Below are positions 50,603 to 58,821 of a DNA stretch of 64,000 nucleotides, one piece after another. The stretch covers positions 1-64,000 of the forward strand of contig CAMFLX010000006.1 in assembly GCA_945957555.1 (NCBI GenBank), in the 5' to 3' direction. This stretch comes from an uncultured Cytophagales bacterium (GTDB taxonomy: Bacteria; Bacteroidota; Bacteroidia; Cytophagales; UBA9547). The notes under the pieces were generated by a model, which saw only the letters and a program-made list of their open reading frames with translations, did not search any database and had not been told where the DNA came from. A program made the position numbers and the translations under genes. Position 1 is the first letter of the stretch. Every line of letters starts with the position of its first letter.

Positions 50603-52486
50603 ATGATAAAGCAAATTTTAAGTTTTATGTTAGGCTTGGTTGCAATTTACAATTGCAGTCAAGCTCAAAATATAGTAAACCCAAATGCCAACGCAGAAAC
50701 AAAAGCGGTAAAGGCATACTTGGACCAAGTGTATGGCAAGAAGATCATTTCGGGCCAAGCCTTTGAGAATGTAAATGAAAACTGGTTGAATATCATACAA
50801 AATGCCTCAGGCAAGCAGCCAGCCATTCTAGGCTTGGATTTTATGAACTCGACCTATGAAAGAAGGACGAATCATGGTGCTGATCCTAATGCGATGACCG
50901 ACAAAGCCATCGATTGGTATAAAAACAAACATGGTTTGGTGGAGTTTCATTGGCATTGGGATGCCCCCAAAAATGTTACTGGGATATGGTATTCGGCATT
51001 TTACACCAGCGCAACGAGTTTCGATATCAACTACGCTGTAAATAACCAAAATTCCACCGATTTCCAGTTGCTCGTTCGTGACATTGATGATATCGCAGCT
51101 CATTTAAAGAGATTGCAAGATAATGGCGTTCCTGTTATTTGGCGTCCATTGCATGAGGCTGAAGGTGGTTGGTTCTGGTGGGGTGCCAAAGATGGAGCCT
51201 CTTGCCAGAAATTATGGAATTATATGTACGATCGATTGGTAAATCATCATCAGCTGAATAACCTTATCTGGGTATGGAATAGCTATGGTGGTGGCAATAA
51301 AGGGAATTGGTATCCTGGCGATAAAACAGTTGATATCATCGCTTGGGATTATGAATCAGGAAACTCTTGGAACAGTTACCAACAACTATTTGGCGGCAAA
51401 GGCAAGTTGTTTGCTTTAGGCGAAGAAGGCAAGCTGCCAGACCCTAACAATTTTGCAGCACGTCCGTGGTTGTATTTTCTCACTTGGGCATACATGATTC
51501 AGAATAACAATGACGCTAACTGGATCAACAAAGTATATAACGACCCTAAAACCATTACGCTTTCTGACCTCCCATGGCCTTGGGTTAAGGATGTGGTTGC
51601 CAATGCAGGTCCAGATCAAGTTCTCATAACCACAAATTTGAGCACTGTCGTGGGGCTCGATGGATCAGGTAGCTCCTCTGTAAACAGCGCCATCACCTCT
51701 TATGTATGGAAAGAGAACAATGTTCAGATCGCAACAGGGGTAAAACCGCAACTTAGTTTGTCGCTAGGTAAGCACACGATTACGTTGGTTATTACCGATG
51801 CAAACAACAAAACTGCTACAGACGAAGTGGTCATTCACGTGAAAAAACCGAATCTTGCACTAAACAAGACCGTGACTGTTTCTTCCACGGAGGCAAATCT
51901 AGGAAACATCGCCAGCAATGCGACCGATGGAAAAACCGATACCAGATGGTCTAGCCTGTACGCAGACCCACAATGGATAAAAATTGATTTAGGGGCTCCC
52001 TACGTATTGGAGAACTTTAGTTTGATGTGGGAGGTAGCATTTGCTAAATCGTATGTTATTGAAGTGTCCATGGACGATGCAAACTGGACCCAGGTCATGC
52101 AGACCACTACAGGCGATGGCGGTACAGACGATATTGCCATTACCCCAACCTCGGCACAATACGTAAGGTTGACATCTACTGCTAGGGCTACCACTTATGG
52201 GAATTCATTGTATGAATTTGAAGTCTATGGAAGTGACATGATCACAGCTCTTGATTCAGAGGCAGGAAATTATCCCAAATTAAACCCTTACCCTAACCCG
52301 TTTCAGGATAGAATCTATCTCAATTTGCCAGCAAACACTGAAGTTGAATTAAGTGACATGAATGGAATGCTGTTGTATAGAGGTTCTGAGAGTTCTATTG
52401 AGACTGGCGCTTTGTCCAAAGGGCTGTACTTGTTGAAGATCAAGCAAGTTGGCGGTACACAGGTGGTTAAGATGAGTAAGAATTAA
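50603..52486 (+). CDS. GH26 glycosidase (second) with PKD, discoidin and T9SS sorting domains
   Basis: A 627-residue secreted enzyme with the same plan as the GH26 at 47372 but a divergent catalytic domain (about 22-330): KIISGQAFENVNENW, EFHWHWDAPKN, acid/base E185 in RPLHEAEGGWFWWG, and LFALGEEGKLPD with the nucleophile at E274 (or E275). The barrel has drifted far while the PKD (about 331-413), discoidin (about 415-543) and sorting domains (about 556-627) are close copies. Substrate may therefore differ, for example mannan of different decoration. Sequence identity over the last 396 bases suggests gene conversion with the neighbour. Confidence 0.91.
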   Translation: MIKQILSFMLGLVAIYNCSQAQNIVNPNANAETKAVKAYLDQVYGKKIISGQAFENVNENWLNIIQNASGKQPAILGLDFMNSTYERRTNHGADPNAMTDKAIDWYKNKHGLVEFHWHWDAPKNVTGIWYSAFYTSATSFDINYAVNNQNSTDFQLLVRDIDDIAAHLKRLQDNGVPVIWRPLHEAEGGWFWWGAKDGASCQKLWNYMYDRLVNHHQLNNLIWVWNSYGGGNKGNWYPGDKTVDIIAWDYESGNSWNSYQQLFGGKGKLFALGEEGKLPDPNNFAARPWLYFLTWAYMIQNNNDANWINKVYNDPKTITLSDLPWPWVKDVVANAGPDQVLITTNLSTVVGLDGSGSSSVNSAITSYVWKENNVQIATGVKPQLSLSLGKHTITLVITDANNKTATDEVVIHVKKPNLALNKTVTVSSTEANLGNIASNATDGKTDTRWSSLYADPQWIKIDLGAPYVLENFSLMWEVAFAKSYVIEVSMDDANWTQVMQTTTGDGGTDDIAITPTSAQYVRLTSTARATTYGNSLYEFEVYGSDMITALDSEAGNYPKLNPYPNPFQDRIYLNLPANTEVELSDMNGMLLYRGSESSIETGALSKGLYLLKIKQVGGTQVVKMSKN

Positions 52487-52492
52487 ACAGTG

Positions 52493-52615
52493 ATGGATAA
52501 ATTTGACTTGGGTGGAAAGGAAACGGTCTTTCTGGATTCTTCAAAAGATAAGTTCAAGTCAATATTAGACGGTCAGGGCATGATTATACCTGATTACCAT
52601 GAGTTATTTGGATGA
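52493..52615 (+). CDS. Possible 40-residue ORF between the GH26 and beta-helix genes
   Basis: An ATG frame of 40 codons in the 180-base gap. The peptide (starting MDKFDLGGKETVFLDSS, ending PDYHELFG) is balanced and soluble-looking, unlike the AT-rich noise of other gaps, and could be the remnant of a larger gene. No family recognised; it may be chance. Confidence 0.25.
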   Translation: MDKFDLGGKETVFLDSSKDKFKSILDGQGMIIPDYHELFG

Positions 52616-52666
52616 GTTTACTAAAACTTTTTAGGTTGTTAAAAGATAAGTTTATTGTAAAAGGCT

Positions 52667-54982
52667 ATGGTGAAAATGTTGACTAGGAGGGTGGCAAACC
52701 AAACCCGGAAGATCATAAAAGTAAACAGTTTATTATTTGGTTTAATAGGCATTTGTGTCCTATTGGATTTAAAGAGTTATTCTCAAATCACTTCCGATAG
52801 AATAAGCCCTGACTGGCCAAAAGCAGGTGTTGAGGGTGGTATTCCCTGTTGGACTAAAGAGGTGGCAATAACATCCCTGAAGTCGGATGGGGTTACTGAT
52901 AATTCCACTTTGTTGACCACCGCGATGAATACCTACAAAGGAACAAACACTGTATTGAAAATTCCCGCAGGTACCTTTCTGTTTACAAATAGAGTTGCTA
53001 TTCCCAAAGAGGGAGGCATAGTGATTAAGGGGGAAGGGCCAACAAAGACCATTTTTAAATTCACGGTAGGTGATATAAGTGGTAATGGTTGTTTTAATAT
53101 CAATGCAGGAAGTGTAATTGCCGGTACAGAAACGAATGTGACAGCAGGCCTTACAAAAGGTAGCAAATCTATTACTGTGGCTAATGCCACAAATATTTCG
53201 GTAGGTAATTGGGTAGAAATAGATATGGCTAACCCAAGTGTAATCACGTCTAATACTGCTTGGAATGTATCATGGGCTGACCGTTGTTTAGGTCAGATTT
53301 TCAAGGTGCTAACAAAGTCTGGAAATGTATTGACTTTAGATCGTGAGGTGCACATCACCTATCCTGATGTTTCAACTGCAAAGCTTAGAGCCATCAAAAT
53401 GACAGAATGGGTGGGCTTTGAAAACTTCAAAGTGGATATTGTGTGTGCCGCTACTGACGACAAGTACAACTTTATGTTTAAAAATGCCGCCAATTGTTGG
53501 ATGAAGCTCGTCCATTCTGAAAAAGCAGTAAACAGGCATGTAAATACCCCAGGTAGTTCAAACCTAACTATTACTGATTGTTATTTTAATGGATCGTGGA
53601 ATAATGGCAACGGCGGTTATGGCTACGGAGTGGTTACCGACTTGCATACTACAAATTGTCTGATCCAAGACAATGTCTTTAATGGGTTACGTCATGCCAT
53701 GATGTGTAAACTTGGTGCAAATGGTAATGTATTTGCTTACAATTATTCTGCTAACTCCAACTGGCCCAATAATGCAAATAATCCACCGGATATAAACATG
53801 CATGGTCACTTGCCGCACATGAACCTGTTTGAAGGGAATATCGCTTGTAAAATTGGCGCTGATGATGTTTGGGGTCCATCATGGGATGGTACTACATATT
53901 TTAGGAATCGTCAAACTTCTGTAAATTCAAACTTGGAGTTAGACGGGCCTAATATAAATTCAAATCTTGTTGGAAACGAACTAATAGTAAGTGGGAAAGA
54001 TATTAAGGTCGATGCCTTAAACACAGGAACCTTGATACATGGTAACAATGTGGCAGGAAACATAACTTGGGTCAATGGTGTAACACAAACTCTTCCCAAT
54101 TCATATTATCTGTCAAATAAACCCTCTTGGTGGGGTACCGCAAAATGGCCGAGTATAGGCCCCACAAACACTCTCAATTCGGGGAATAATCCAGCTTACG
54201 AGCGGTTTTTGTCAAATCAATTATTTAGAGCCTACTATTGCGGAGATCCTAATGTGGTAGATTGTAGTGGAGTAATTGGAGGTAACGCCAAAATCGATAA
54301 CTGTGGGATTTGCGCTGGAGGTTCTACTCATATTCCTGTTAATAGCTGTAAGGTATGTGGTAGTCCCTTTGCCTCTTCCGAAGATGGAGTCAATATGGCA
54401 TCAAATGTACTCGATAAAGATTTAAATACCCGTTGGTCGGCTTTCGGAATAGGAGAGTTCATTGAAATATGTCTCGGAGACACCTTGGCCTTAAACAAAG
54501 TTTCGATGGCCTTTTATAAAGGGAATGAACGTGCTACAACCTTTGATTTGCAAGCTTCCGTTGATGGCAAAAGTTGGAGTACCGTGTTGTCAAACAAAAT
54601 AAGTAGTGGTACTACCTTGGCGCTTGAAGATTTTACTTTTGCAGCTACCCAGGCCTGGAAAATTAGAATTATAGGGAAAGGTAATAGTTCACCAAGTGAT
54701 TGGGTGAGTATAAACGAAGTGGCTTGGTCCTCAGTTATTACACAATTGTCAAGTGCGTTTGAAAGTGTAAATACCGAGATATATCCAAATCCTTCTGATG
54801 ATTTAGTACATATACCCAATAATAGCTTAAAAAAATGGGAGCTATTCAATATAGAAAGCCAGCGCGTGTTAACGGGAAAAGATAAAGAAATAGACGTATC
54901 GGTTCTCACAAACGGAGTTTATTTCTTGAATATTATAAATGAAGATGGAAGTACAAAAACGTTTAAACTATTTAAAAAATAA
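52667..54982 (+). CDS. Secreted right-handed beta-helix protein with Cys-rich linker, discoidin-like module and T9SS sorting domain
   Basis: A 771-residue protein. After an N-terminal signal or anchor (hydrophobic part about residues 22-40, the first ATG may not be the true start) comes a pectate-lyase-type beta-helix (about 55-520): ITSLKSDGVTDNSTLL, VLKIPAGTFLFTN, GIVIKGEGPTKTIF, and later LTITDCYFNG, NCLIQDNVFNGL, MHGHLPHMNLFEGN. A cysteine-rich linker (about 530-568) contains VDCSGVIGGNAKIDNCGICA, a motif also found in other Bacteroidota cellulases as DCxG..GGxAxxDxCGxC. A discoidin-like domain (about 570-690) and a type A sorting domain (about 703-771, IYPNPSDDL) follow. Probably a lyase or glycosidase acting on a polysaccharide; specific activity unknown. 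Confidence 0.82.
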   Translation: MVKMLTRRVANQTRKIIKVNSLLFGLIGICVLLDLKSYSQITSDRISPDWPKAGVEGGIPCWTKEVAITSLKSDGVTDNSTLLTTAMNTYKGTNTVLKIPAGTFLFTNRVAIPKEGGIVIKGEGPTKTIFKFTVGDISGNGCFNINAGSVIAGTETNVTAGLTKGSKSITVANATNISVGNWVEIDMANPSVITSNTAWNVSWADRCLGQIFKVLTKSGNVLTLDREVHITYPDVSTAKLRAIKMTEWVGFENFKVDIVCAATDDKYNFMFKNAANCWMKLVHSEKAVNRHVNTPGSSNLTITDCYFNGSWNNGNGGYGYGVVTDLHTTNCLIQDNVFNGLRHAMMCKLGANGNVFAYNYSANSNWPNNANNPPDINMHGHLPHMNLFEGNIACKIGADDVWGPSWDGTTYFRNRQTSVNSNLELDGPNINSNLVGNELIVSGKDIKVDALNTGTLIHGNNVAGNITWVNGVTQTLPNSYYLSNKPSWWGTAKWPSIGPTNTLNSGNNPAYERFLSNQLFRAYYCGDPNVVDCSGVIGGNAKIDNCGICAGGSTHIPVNSCKVCGSPFASSEDGVNMASNVLDKDLNTRWSAFGIGEFIEICLGDTLALNKVSMAFYKGNERATTFDLQASVDGKSWSTVLSNKISSGTTLALEDFTFAATQAWKIRIIGKGNSSPSDWVSINEVAWSSVITQLSSAFESVNTEIYPNPSDDLVHIPNNSLKKWELFNIESQRVLTGKDKEIDVSVLTNGVYFLNIINEDGSTKTFKLFKK

Positions 54983-54985
54983 TAA

Positions 54986-55972
54986 ATGATCAGAATAATT
55001 TTACTAGCATTATCAGCTAGTTTGTCAATAGTTAAAGCTCAGTATGAGCCAGAGAATTATATGAGTGACAACTGGGCTATGGAAGACATGAGTAACCCCT
55101 ATGGTGCGCCTAGTTTCGGTGCCAACCAAAAAGGTATCTATTTTTGGAGACCCAAGGACGAATGGTATTTTACCACCACGATGTCTCGTGTGGCTGATAA
55201 GGACGCTGCCGATGGGTTTGGATACATAAGCTTTATATCGACACATACCTCAGGCTCGTATCACCCCGTTGGTGTTGGTTTTGGTTCTAATGCCTCCGGA
55301 GGCCAATACACGATAGACATGTCAGCTGCAGACGGCGATACGGTGTATTTTGAAGCAGAAAATGTATCAAATCAGGATTTGAACGTGAGAGTAGGTTTGA
55401 AAGATGTGAACAATAACTTGATAGATACCAAGTCTGGAACACCACTCACCAATATACCTGCCGGTATTATCGATATGGTGATTCCCAAATATTCCATACG
55501 CTCCAAGAAGTTTGTTTACCATGGAGGTTATTATGCAGAATGGGGCGACGTAAATAAATGTACAGATTGGGCTGACCCCAATAACAAAAGCAAGCCCTGT
55601 GCAATCAAGAAATTCGATTTTGCCAAAGTAGTCGGTGCCAATATTACGATCAATAGTACCAATCCTGGGAACGTAGGTGTTACCAATGCAGAACTGAGGA
55701 TTCGTAAAATGGAGTTTGGTAAAAAGCCAGTGCTGGTAACAATTTATGAAGAAGAAAACATGGCAGAGCAAACCTTAATAGTGAGTCCAAATCCAGCCAC
55801 TGGAGCTTGGGTACAATTTAATCATGTGTTAGATAGATGTGTCGTGTTGAATGCCGAAGGCCAAGTCAAGCTTGAAAAGCAATACGTAGATAAACTAGAT
55901 GTTTCGATGTTGAAATCTGGTATTTACTCTATAGTTTCTAGTAGCGGTACCCGTAAGCTTGTCGTGGAATAA
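54986..55972 (+). CDS. Secreted carbohydrate-binding-like protein with T9SS sorting domain
   Basis: A 328-residue protein: signal peptide (to IVKAQ), a single beta-sandwich (about 20-250) and a short type A sorting domain (about 262-328, LIVSPNPATGAW...LKSGIYSIV). The sandwich shares the block PCAIKKFDFAKVVGANI with the corresponding module of the GH5 endoglucanase at 38810-41248 (PCYIKKFNFAAVNKV), so both probably belong to one carbohydrate-binding-type family. No catalytic motif. It starts three bases after the beta-helix gene and is the last gene of the cluster. Role: probably binding of substrate or attachment to plant cell wall material. Confidence 0.78.
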   Translation: MIRIILLALSASLSIVKAQYEPENYMSDNWAMEDMSNPYGAPSFGANQKGIYFWRPKDEWYFTTTMSRVADKDAADGFGYISFISTHTSGSYHPVGVGFGSNASGGQYTIDMSAADGDTVYFEAENVSNQDLNVRVGLKDVNNNLIDTKSGTPLTNIPAGIIDMVIPKYSIRSKKFVYHGGYYAEWGDVNKCTDWADPNNKSKPCAIKKFDFAKVVGANITINSTNPGNVGVTNAELRIRKMEFGKKPVLVTIYEEENMAEQTLIVSPNPATGAWVQFNHVLDRCVVLNAEGQVKLEKQYVDKLDVSMLKSGIYSIVSSSGTRKLVVE

Positions 55973-56048
55973 ATATGGATTTTGAGTCCATCAATTAATA
56001 ACTTCTTTACATACTCCTAAACACGCTTATTTTTCAAATAGTGGAAAC

Positions 56049-56076
56049 AAAAAAGCCTCATTTCTGAGGCTTTTTT
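56049..56076. terminator. Bidirectional hairpin terminator
   Basis: A 12-bp stem AAAAAAGCCTCA/TGAGGCTTTTTT with loop TTTC. It closes the mannan cluster and the convergent PPIase gene. Confidence 0.85.
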
Positions 56077-56078
56077 GC

Positions 56079-57128
56079 TTATTTGTTGATCTTGATCAGT
56101 TCCACTTCAAAAATCAAGTTGCTTTTAGGGGGAATGGCCCCAGGATAGCCCCTCTCTCCATATGCCAATTGATAAGGGATGTAAAATTTGTATTTAGCAC
56201 CCTCGCTCATCAGCTGCACGCCTTCGGTCCAGCCTGGGATCACTTGGCTGAGCCCAAAATCGATAGGGGTGCCACGCTGGACGCTGCTGTCAAACACCTT
56301 TCCGTTCAAAAACTGACCCGTATAGTGTACCTTTACATTGCTATTAGCATTAGGTTTCGCGCCAGTACCTTCTTGCAGTACCAAATAGCGCAAGCCACTT
56401 GGGGTAGTGTTTGTGAACTCACCCAATAGCTTTTCAGCAGCAAGTCTAGCTTTTTCTTCCGCTTCCGCTTCCTTTTTGGCCGCTTTAGCCTGCTCGTCAG
56501 CAAAAGTTTGTGCAGCGTTGAATTCTTCCGCAGCTTTACCCTTGCGCAGGATAGTAACGGTTTTAATCGTATCTCCTTGTACGATGGCGTTCACCACTTC
56601 TTGTCCTGTGATCACGTGGCCAAACACCGAATGTTTGCCATCCAGCCATGTCGTAGCTACGTGGGTAATAAAAAATTGAGAGCCGTTAGTGCCTGGCTCA
56701 GAAGTATTGGCCATGCTCAATATGCCAGGGCCACTATGTTTGAGCGTAGAATCGAACTCATCTGCAAACGTGTAGCCTGGCCCGCCTCTACCTGTGCCAA
56801 GTGGGCAGCCTGCTTGGATCATGAAATTGGCCATCACCCTGTGAAAAGTAAGCCCATTGTAGAATGGGGTACCCAAAGGTTTCGCTGTGTTTTTGATAGT
56901 ACCTTCCGCTAAGCCTACAAAGTTGGCTACCGTGAGGGGCGTCTTTTGGAACTCCAGATTCGTGTAGATGTTCCCTTTGTTGGTTTCGAACTTAGCGTAT
57001 AATCCATCCGCCTGCTTACTTAAAAATTCCTTATCCATTTTGTTTAATTTAATTTTTTTTGGTTTTTGTGCCAAGCTCATGTAGCTCAAGCAGCACAGAG
57101 CGATAAAAAGAGAAACTAACTTGTTCAT
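56079..57128 (-). CDS. Exported cyclophilin-FKBP fusion peptidyl-prolyl isomerase
   Basis: A 349-residue periplasmic folding catalyst with two unrelated PPIase domains. Signal peptide ends at YMSLAQ; the ATG at 57128 (MNKLVS) is chosen over the upstream 57161. Cyclophilin domain (about 40-190): FHRVMANFMIQAGCP, GPGILSMANTSEPGTNGSQF, HSVFGHVI. A charged alanine/glutamate helix links the domains. FKBP domain (about 245-349): VKVHYTGQFLNGKVFDSS, FGLSQVIPGWTEGVQLM, YGERGYPGAIPPKSNLIFEV. Both active sites look intact. A role in folding of envelope or secreted proteins is likely. Confidence 0.93.
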   Translation of the reverse strand: MNKLVSLFIALCCLSYMSLAQKPKKIKLNKMDKEFLSKQADGLYAKFETNKGNIYTNLEFQKTPLTVANFVGLAEGTIKNTAKPLGTPFYNGLTFHRVMANFMIQAGCPLGTGRGGPGYTFADEFDSTLKHSGPGILSMANTSEPGTNGSQFFITHVATTWLDGKHSVFGHVITGQEVVNAIVQGDTIKTVTILRKGKAAEEFNAAQTFADEQAKAAKKEAEAEEKARLAAEKLLGEFTNTTPSGLRYLVLQEGTGAKPNANSNVKVHYTGQFLNGKVFDSSVQRGTPIDFGLSQVIPGWTEGVQLMSEGAKYKFYIPYQLAYGERGYPGAIPPKSNLIFEVELIKINK

Positions 57129-57158
57129 GATTTTGATTGTGATTTCAATTCGCTCGCG

Positions 57159-57166
57159 CAAATTTA
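57159..57166 (-). promoter_or_regulatory. Candidate -7 element of the PPIase promoter
   Basis: TAAATTTG on the minus strand, 31 bases upstream of the ATG at 57128. The following GCG context is the same as at the dusB promoter (TAAATTTGCG). Confidence 0.45.
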
Positions 57167-57378
57167 TACATTTTTCTAAAATTCCAGCACTATGAGCCGC
57201 TCTTAAACTTATATTGAGGGAAGAAGAGTATTTGTTCTTCTAATTTCCATTGTTTTAGAAAAAAATTAGTTTTAGCCCTTAAACCAATGTGGCTTGCCCA
57301 AACCTATTTTTTGTGATAGTGGTCAAAAGTCATGAACTCTAAATATGCTATATAGAATATCCATGGTAGAATAATAAT

Positions 57379-57630
57379 AGATCACGTGCATTTATCCAAT
57401 ACCTTCGGGAATATCGCGCCAAATCACGTGCATCTATCCAATACCTTCGGGAATATTGCATTAAATCACGAGCATCTATCCAATACCTTCGGGAATATTG
57501 CACCAAATCACGTGCATCTGTCCAATACCCTCGGGAATATCGCACCAAATCACGTGCATATATCCAATACCTTCGGGAATATTGCATTAAATCACGTGAA
57601 TCTATCCAATACCTTCGGGAATATTGCACC
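57379..57630. repeat. Six tandem 42-bp repeats forming UUCG-type hairpins
   Basis: Exactly six 42-base units start at 57379, 57421, 57463, 57505, 57547 and 57589, with a short partial seventh. Consensus features: AAATCACGTGCAT (with the CACGTG palindrome), then CCAATACC-TTCG-GG-AATATTGC, in which CAATA/TATTG and CC/GG can pair around a TTCG tetraloop. Unit 4 has CTCG in the loop position. Units 1-3 and 4-6 share variant bases, so a block of three was duplicated. 42 is a multiple of three, so frames stay open on both strands. Confidence 0.93.
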
Positions 57631-57802
57631 AAATCATAATGATATACCAAAGTTCTAGGGGATTATGGTGTCTAATCTTAATGTAATGGTGGGTATTCCT
57701 AAAGGGACGGTGCAGCTTAAGTTCCAAAAGTAGCTCTCCATAGAACGTGTAATATATGTTTCATTTAATTGTTAATATTTTGAAATATTTTATCAGTAAT
57801 AT

Positions 57803-57834
57803 TTGGAATTATTAAACATATTTTTTTAAATTTG
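57803..57834 (+). promoter_or_regulatory. Candidate promoter of the gene at 57890
   Basis: TTG (57803-57805), 21-base spacer, TAAATTTG (57827-57834). Predicted start near 57841, leader about 49 bases. Confidence 0.55.
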
Positions 57835-57889
57835 TTTAAGAGTACAATGAATATTTAGGGACTTAGTAAACATATAAACTGTAATATAC

Positions 57890-58597
57890 ATGAACAGGAC
57901 ATGGCAGTATCTCGTCAATCCATTTTTGGCGGCTACAACTAACAGCTTCGCATTAGCACAGCTCATCAGCAATCACCACCTTACTGCCTTGCAGGTAGTA
58001 TCTGAGGATCCTTTTTTCAAAAGCATGTATGAGGCATACTTGCCCTTATACACGGCCTATGAAGATGGATATAGCAAGTGGAAGGCTCAAGCGCAACAGC
58101 AAACTGGGCAAACAGACTCTCTTAACAAATTACTCAAAGGGCTTAAAGATAAAGTAGAAGATTGGGATACCCAAGTGAAGCAGGTACATAAGAAAGATAC
58201 CTCAGAGTATAAGTCGCTTTTGGGGGCTGGCCGTAAGGCTTTTACTGCTGGTACACAGGCGAATAGGATCGCTTCGGTGAAGGCTTTTGCTAAGAATCTT
58301 AAGAATATCTCATCCCTTAAGTATGTTTGGGAGGATGTCGAGAAGTATGGCGATCGTTTGGCCGCAGCACTTAATAACAAAGATTCTGCTAAGAAAGATA
58401 CGGGCAATCACAGCGATAGCCTTGAGGCGGCTCGTGTGGCGATCTGTAACCAGCAGTATGCACACTTAGGCTTGCTGATCAACAAGTACGCTGATAAACC
58501 TGAAATGGTCGAGAAGTTTTTTGATACCTCAAATATCCGCACTGGTGCGCATGTCGCCAAAGAAGAGCCTGCACAGGAGAAAAACAAGCCGGAATAA
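57890..58597 (+). CDS. Helical protein of unknown function
   Basis: A 235-residue protein without a signal peptide. It is predicted to be almost entirely alpha-helical, with LTALQVVSEDPFFKSMYEAYLPLY in the first third, a long charged coiled-coil-like section (LNKLLKGLKDKVEDWDTQVKQV), and a lysine/glutamate-rich disordered tail (EEPAQEKNKPE). It resembles in type the uncharacterised helical proteins often found in Bacteroidota accessory DNA, but I assign no family. It is isolated, with a repeat array upstream and a palindromic element downstream, and ends at a hairpin terminator. Confidence 0.65.
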   Translation: MNRTWQYLVNPFLAATTNSFALAQLISNHHLTALQVVSEDPFFKSMYEAYLPLYTAYEDGYSKWKAQAQQQTGQTDSLNKLLKGLKDKVEDWDTQVKQVHKKDTSEYKSLLGAGRKAFTAGTQANRIASVKAFAKNLKNISSLKYVWEDVEKYGDRLAAALNNKDSAKKDTGNHSDSLEAARVAICNQQYAHLGLLINKYADKPEMVEKFFDTSNIRTGAHVAKEEPAQEKNKPE

Positions 58598-58681
58598 TTG
58601 TATTAAACCTTGGTATTGAAAGGAAGGTGTGGTCTAGGTGCTAGCTTAATAGTTGTATTTGAGTAGGTGTAATATATGTGT

Positions 58682-58730
58682 TATAACATCAATATATATT
58701 TATATTTAATAAGTGTATATTGATGTTATA
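58682..58730 (+). terminator. Hairpin terminator after the helical protein gene
   Basis: A 15-bp perfect stem TATAACATCAATATA/TATATTGATGTTATA with a 19-base AT loop, followed by TTTTTATTTT. Confidence 0.7.
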
Positions 58731-58791
58731 TTTTTATTTTAAATTATAATATTTTACCACCTTTTCCTGATACTAAATCAATACCTTTGTG

Positions 58792-58799
58792 GGGCAATG
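58792..58799 (+). promoter_or_regulatory. Promoter-like -7 element before the palindromic element
   Basis: TACCTTTG, an exact TAnnTTTG match, 23 bases upstream of the nested palindrome at 58822. No TTG partner at normal distance. If active it would transcribe the palindrome. Confidence 0.4.
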
Positions 58800-58821
58800 T
58801 CATTAATTAAGAAAAACAGTC

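Larger units (their letters stand above)
57129..57889. other. Long intergenic region with tandem repeat
   Basis: 761 bases without a supported gene. It holds the PPIase promoter candidate (57159-57166), the 42-bp repeat array (57379-57630) and the promoter candidate of the next gene (57803-57834). About 200 bases on either side of the array show nothing recognisable. Confidence 0.6.

Noticed and set aside
57379-57630. CRISPR array
   Set aside because: The repeat units are contiguous and of 42 bases, with no variable spacers.
57348-57658. Periodic frames on both strands over the 42-bp repeat, as genes
   Set aside because: They are a consequence of the unit length being a multiple of three; no signal peptide, start context or promoter supports one strand.
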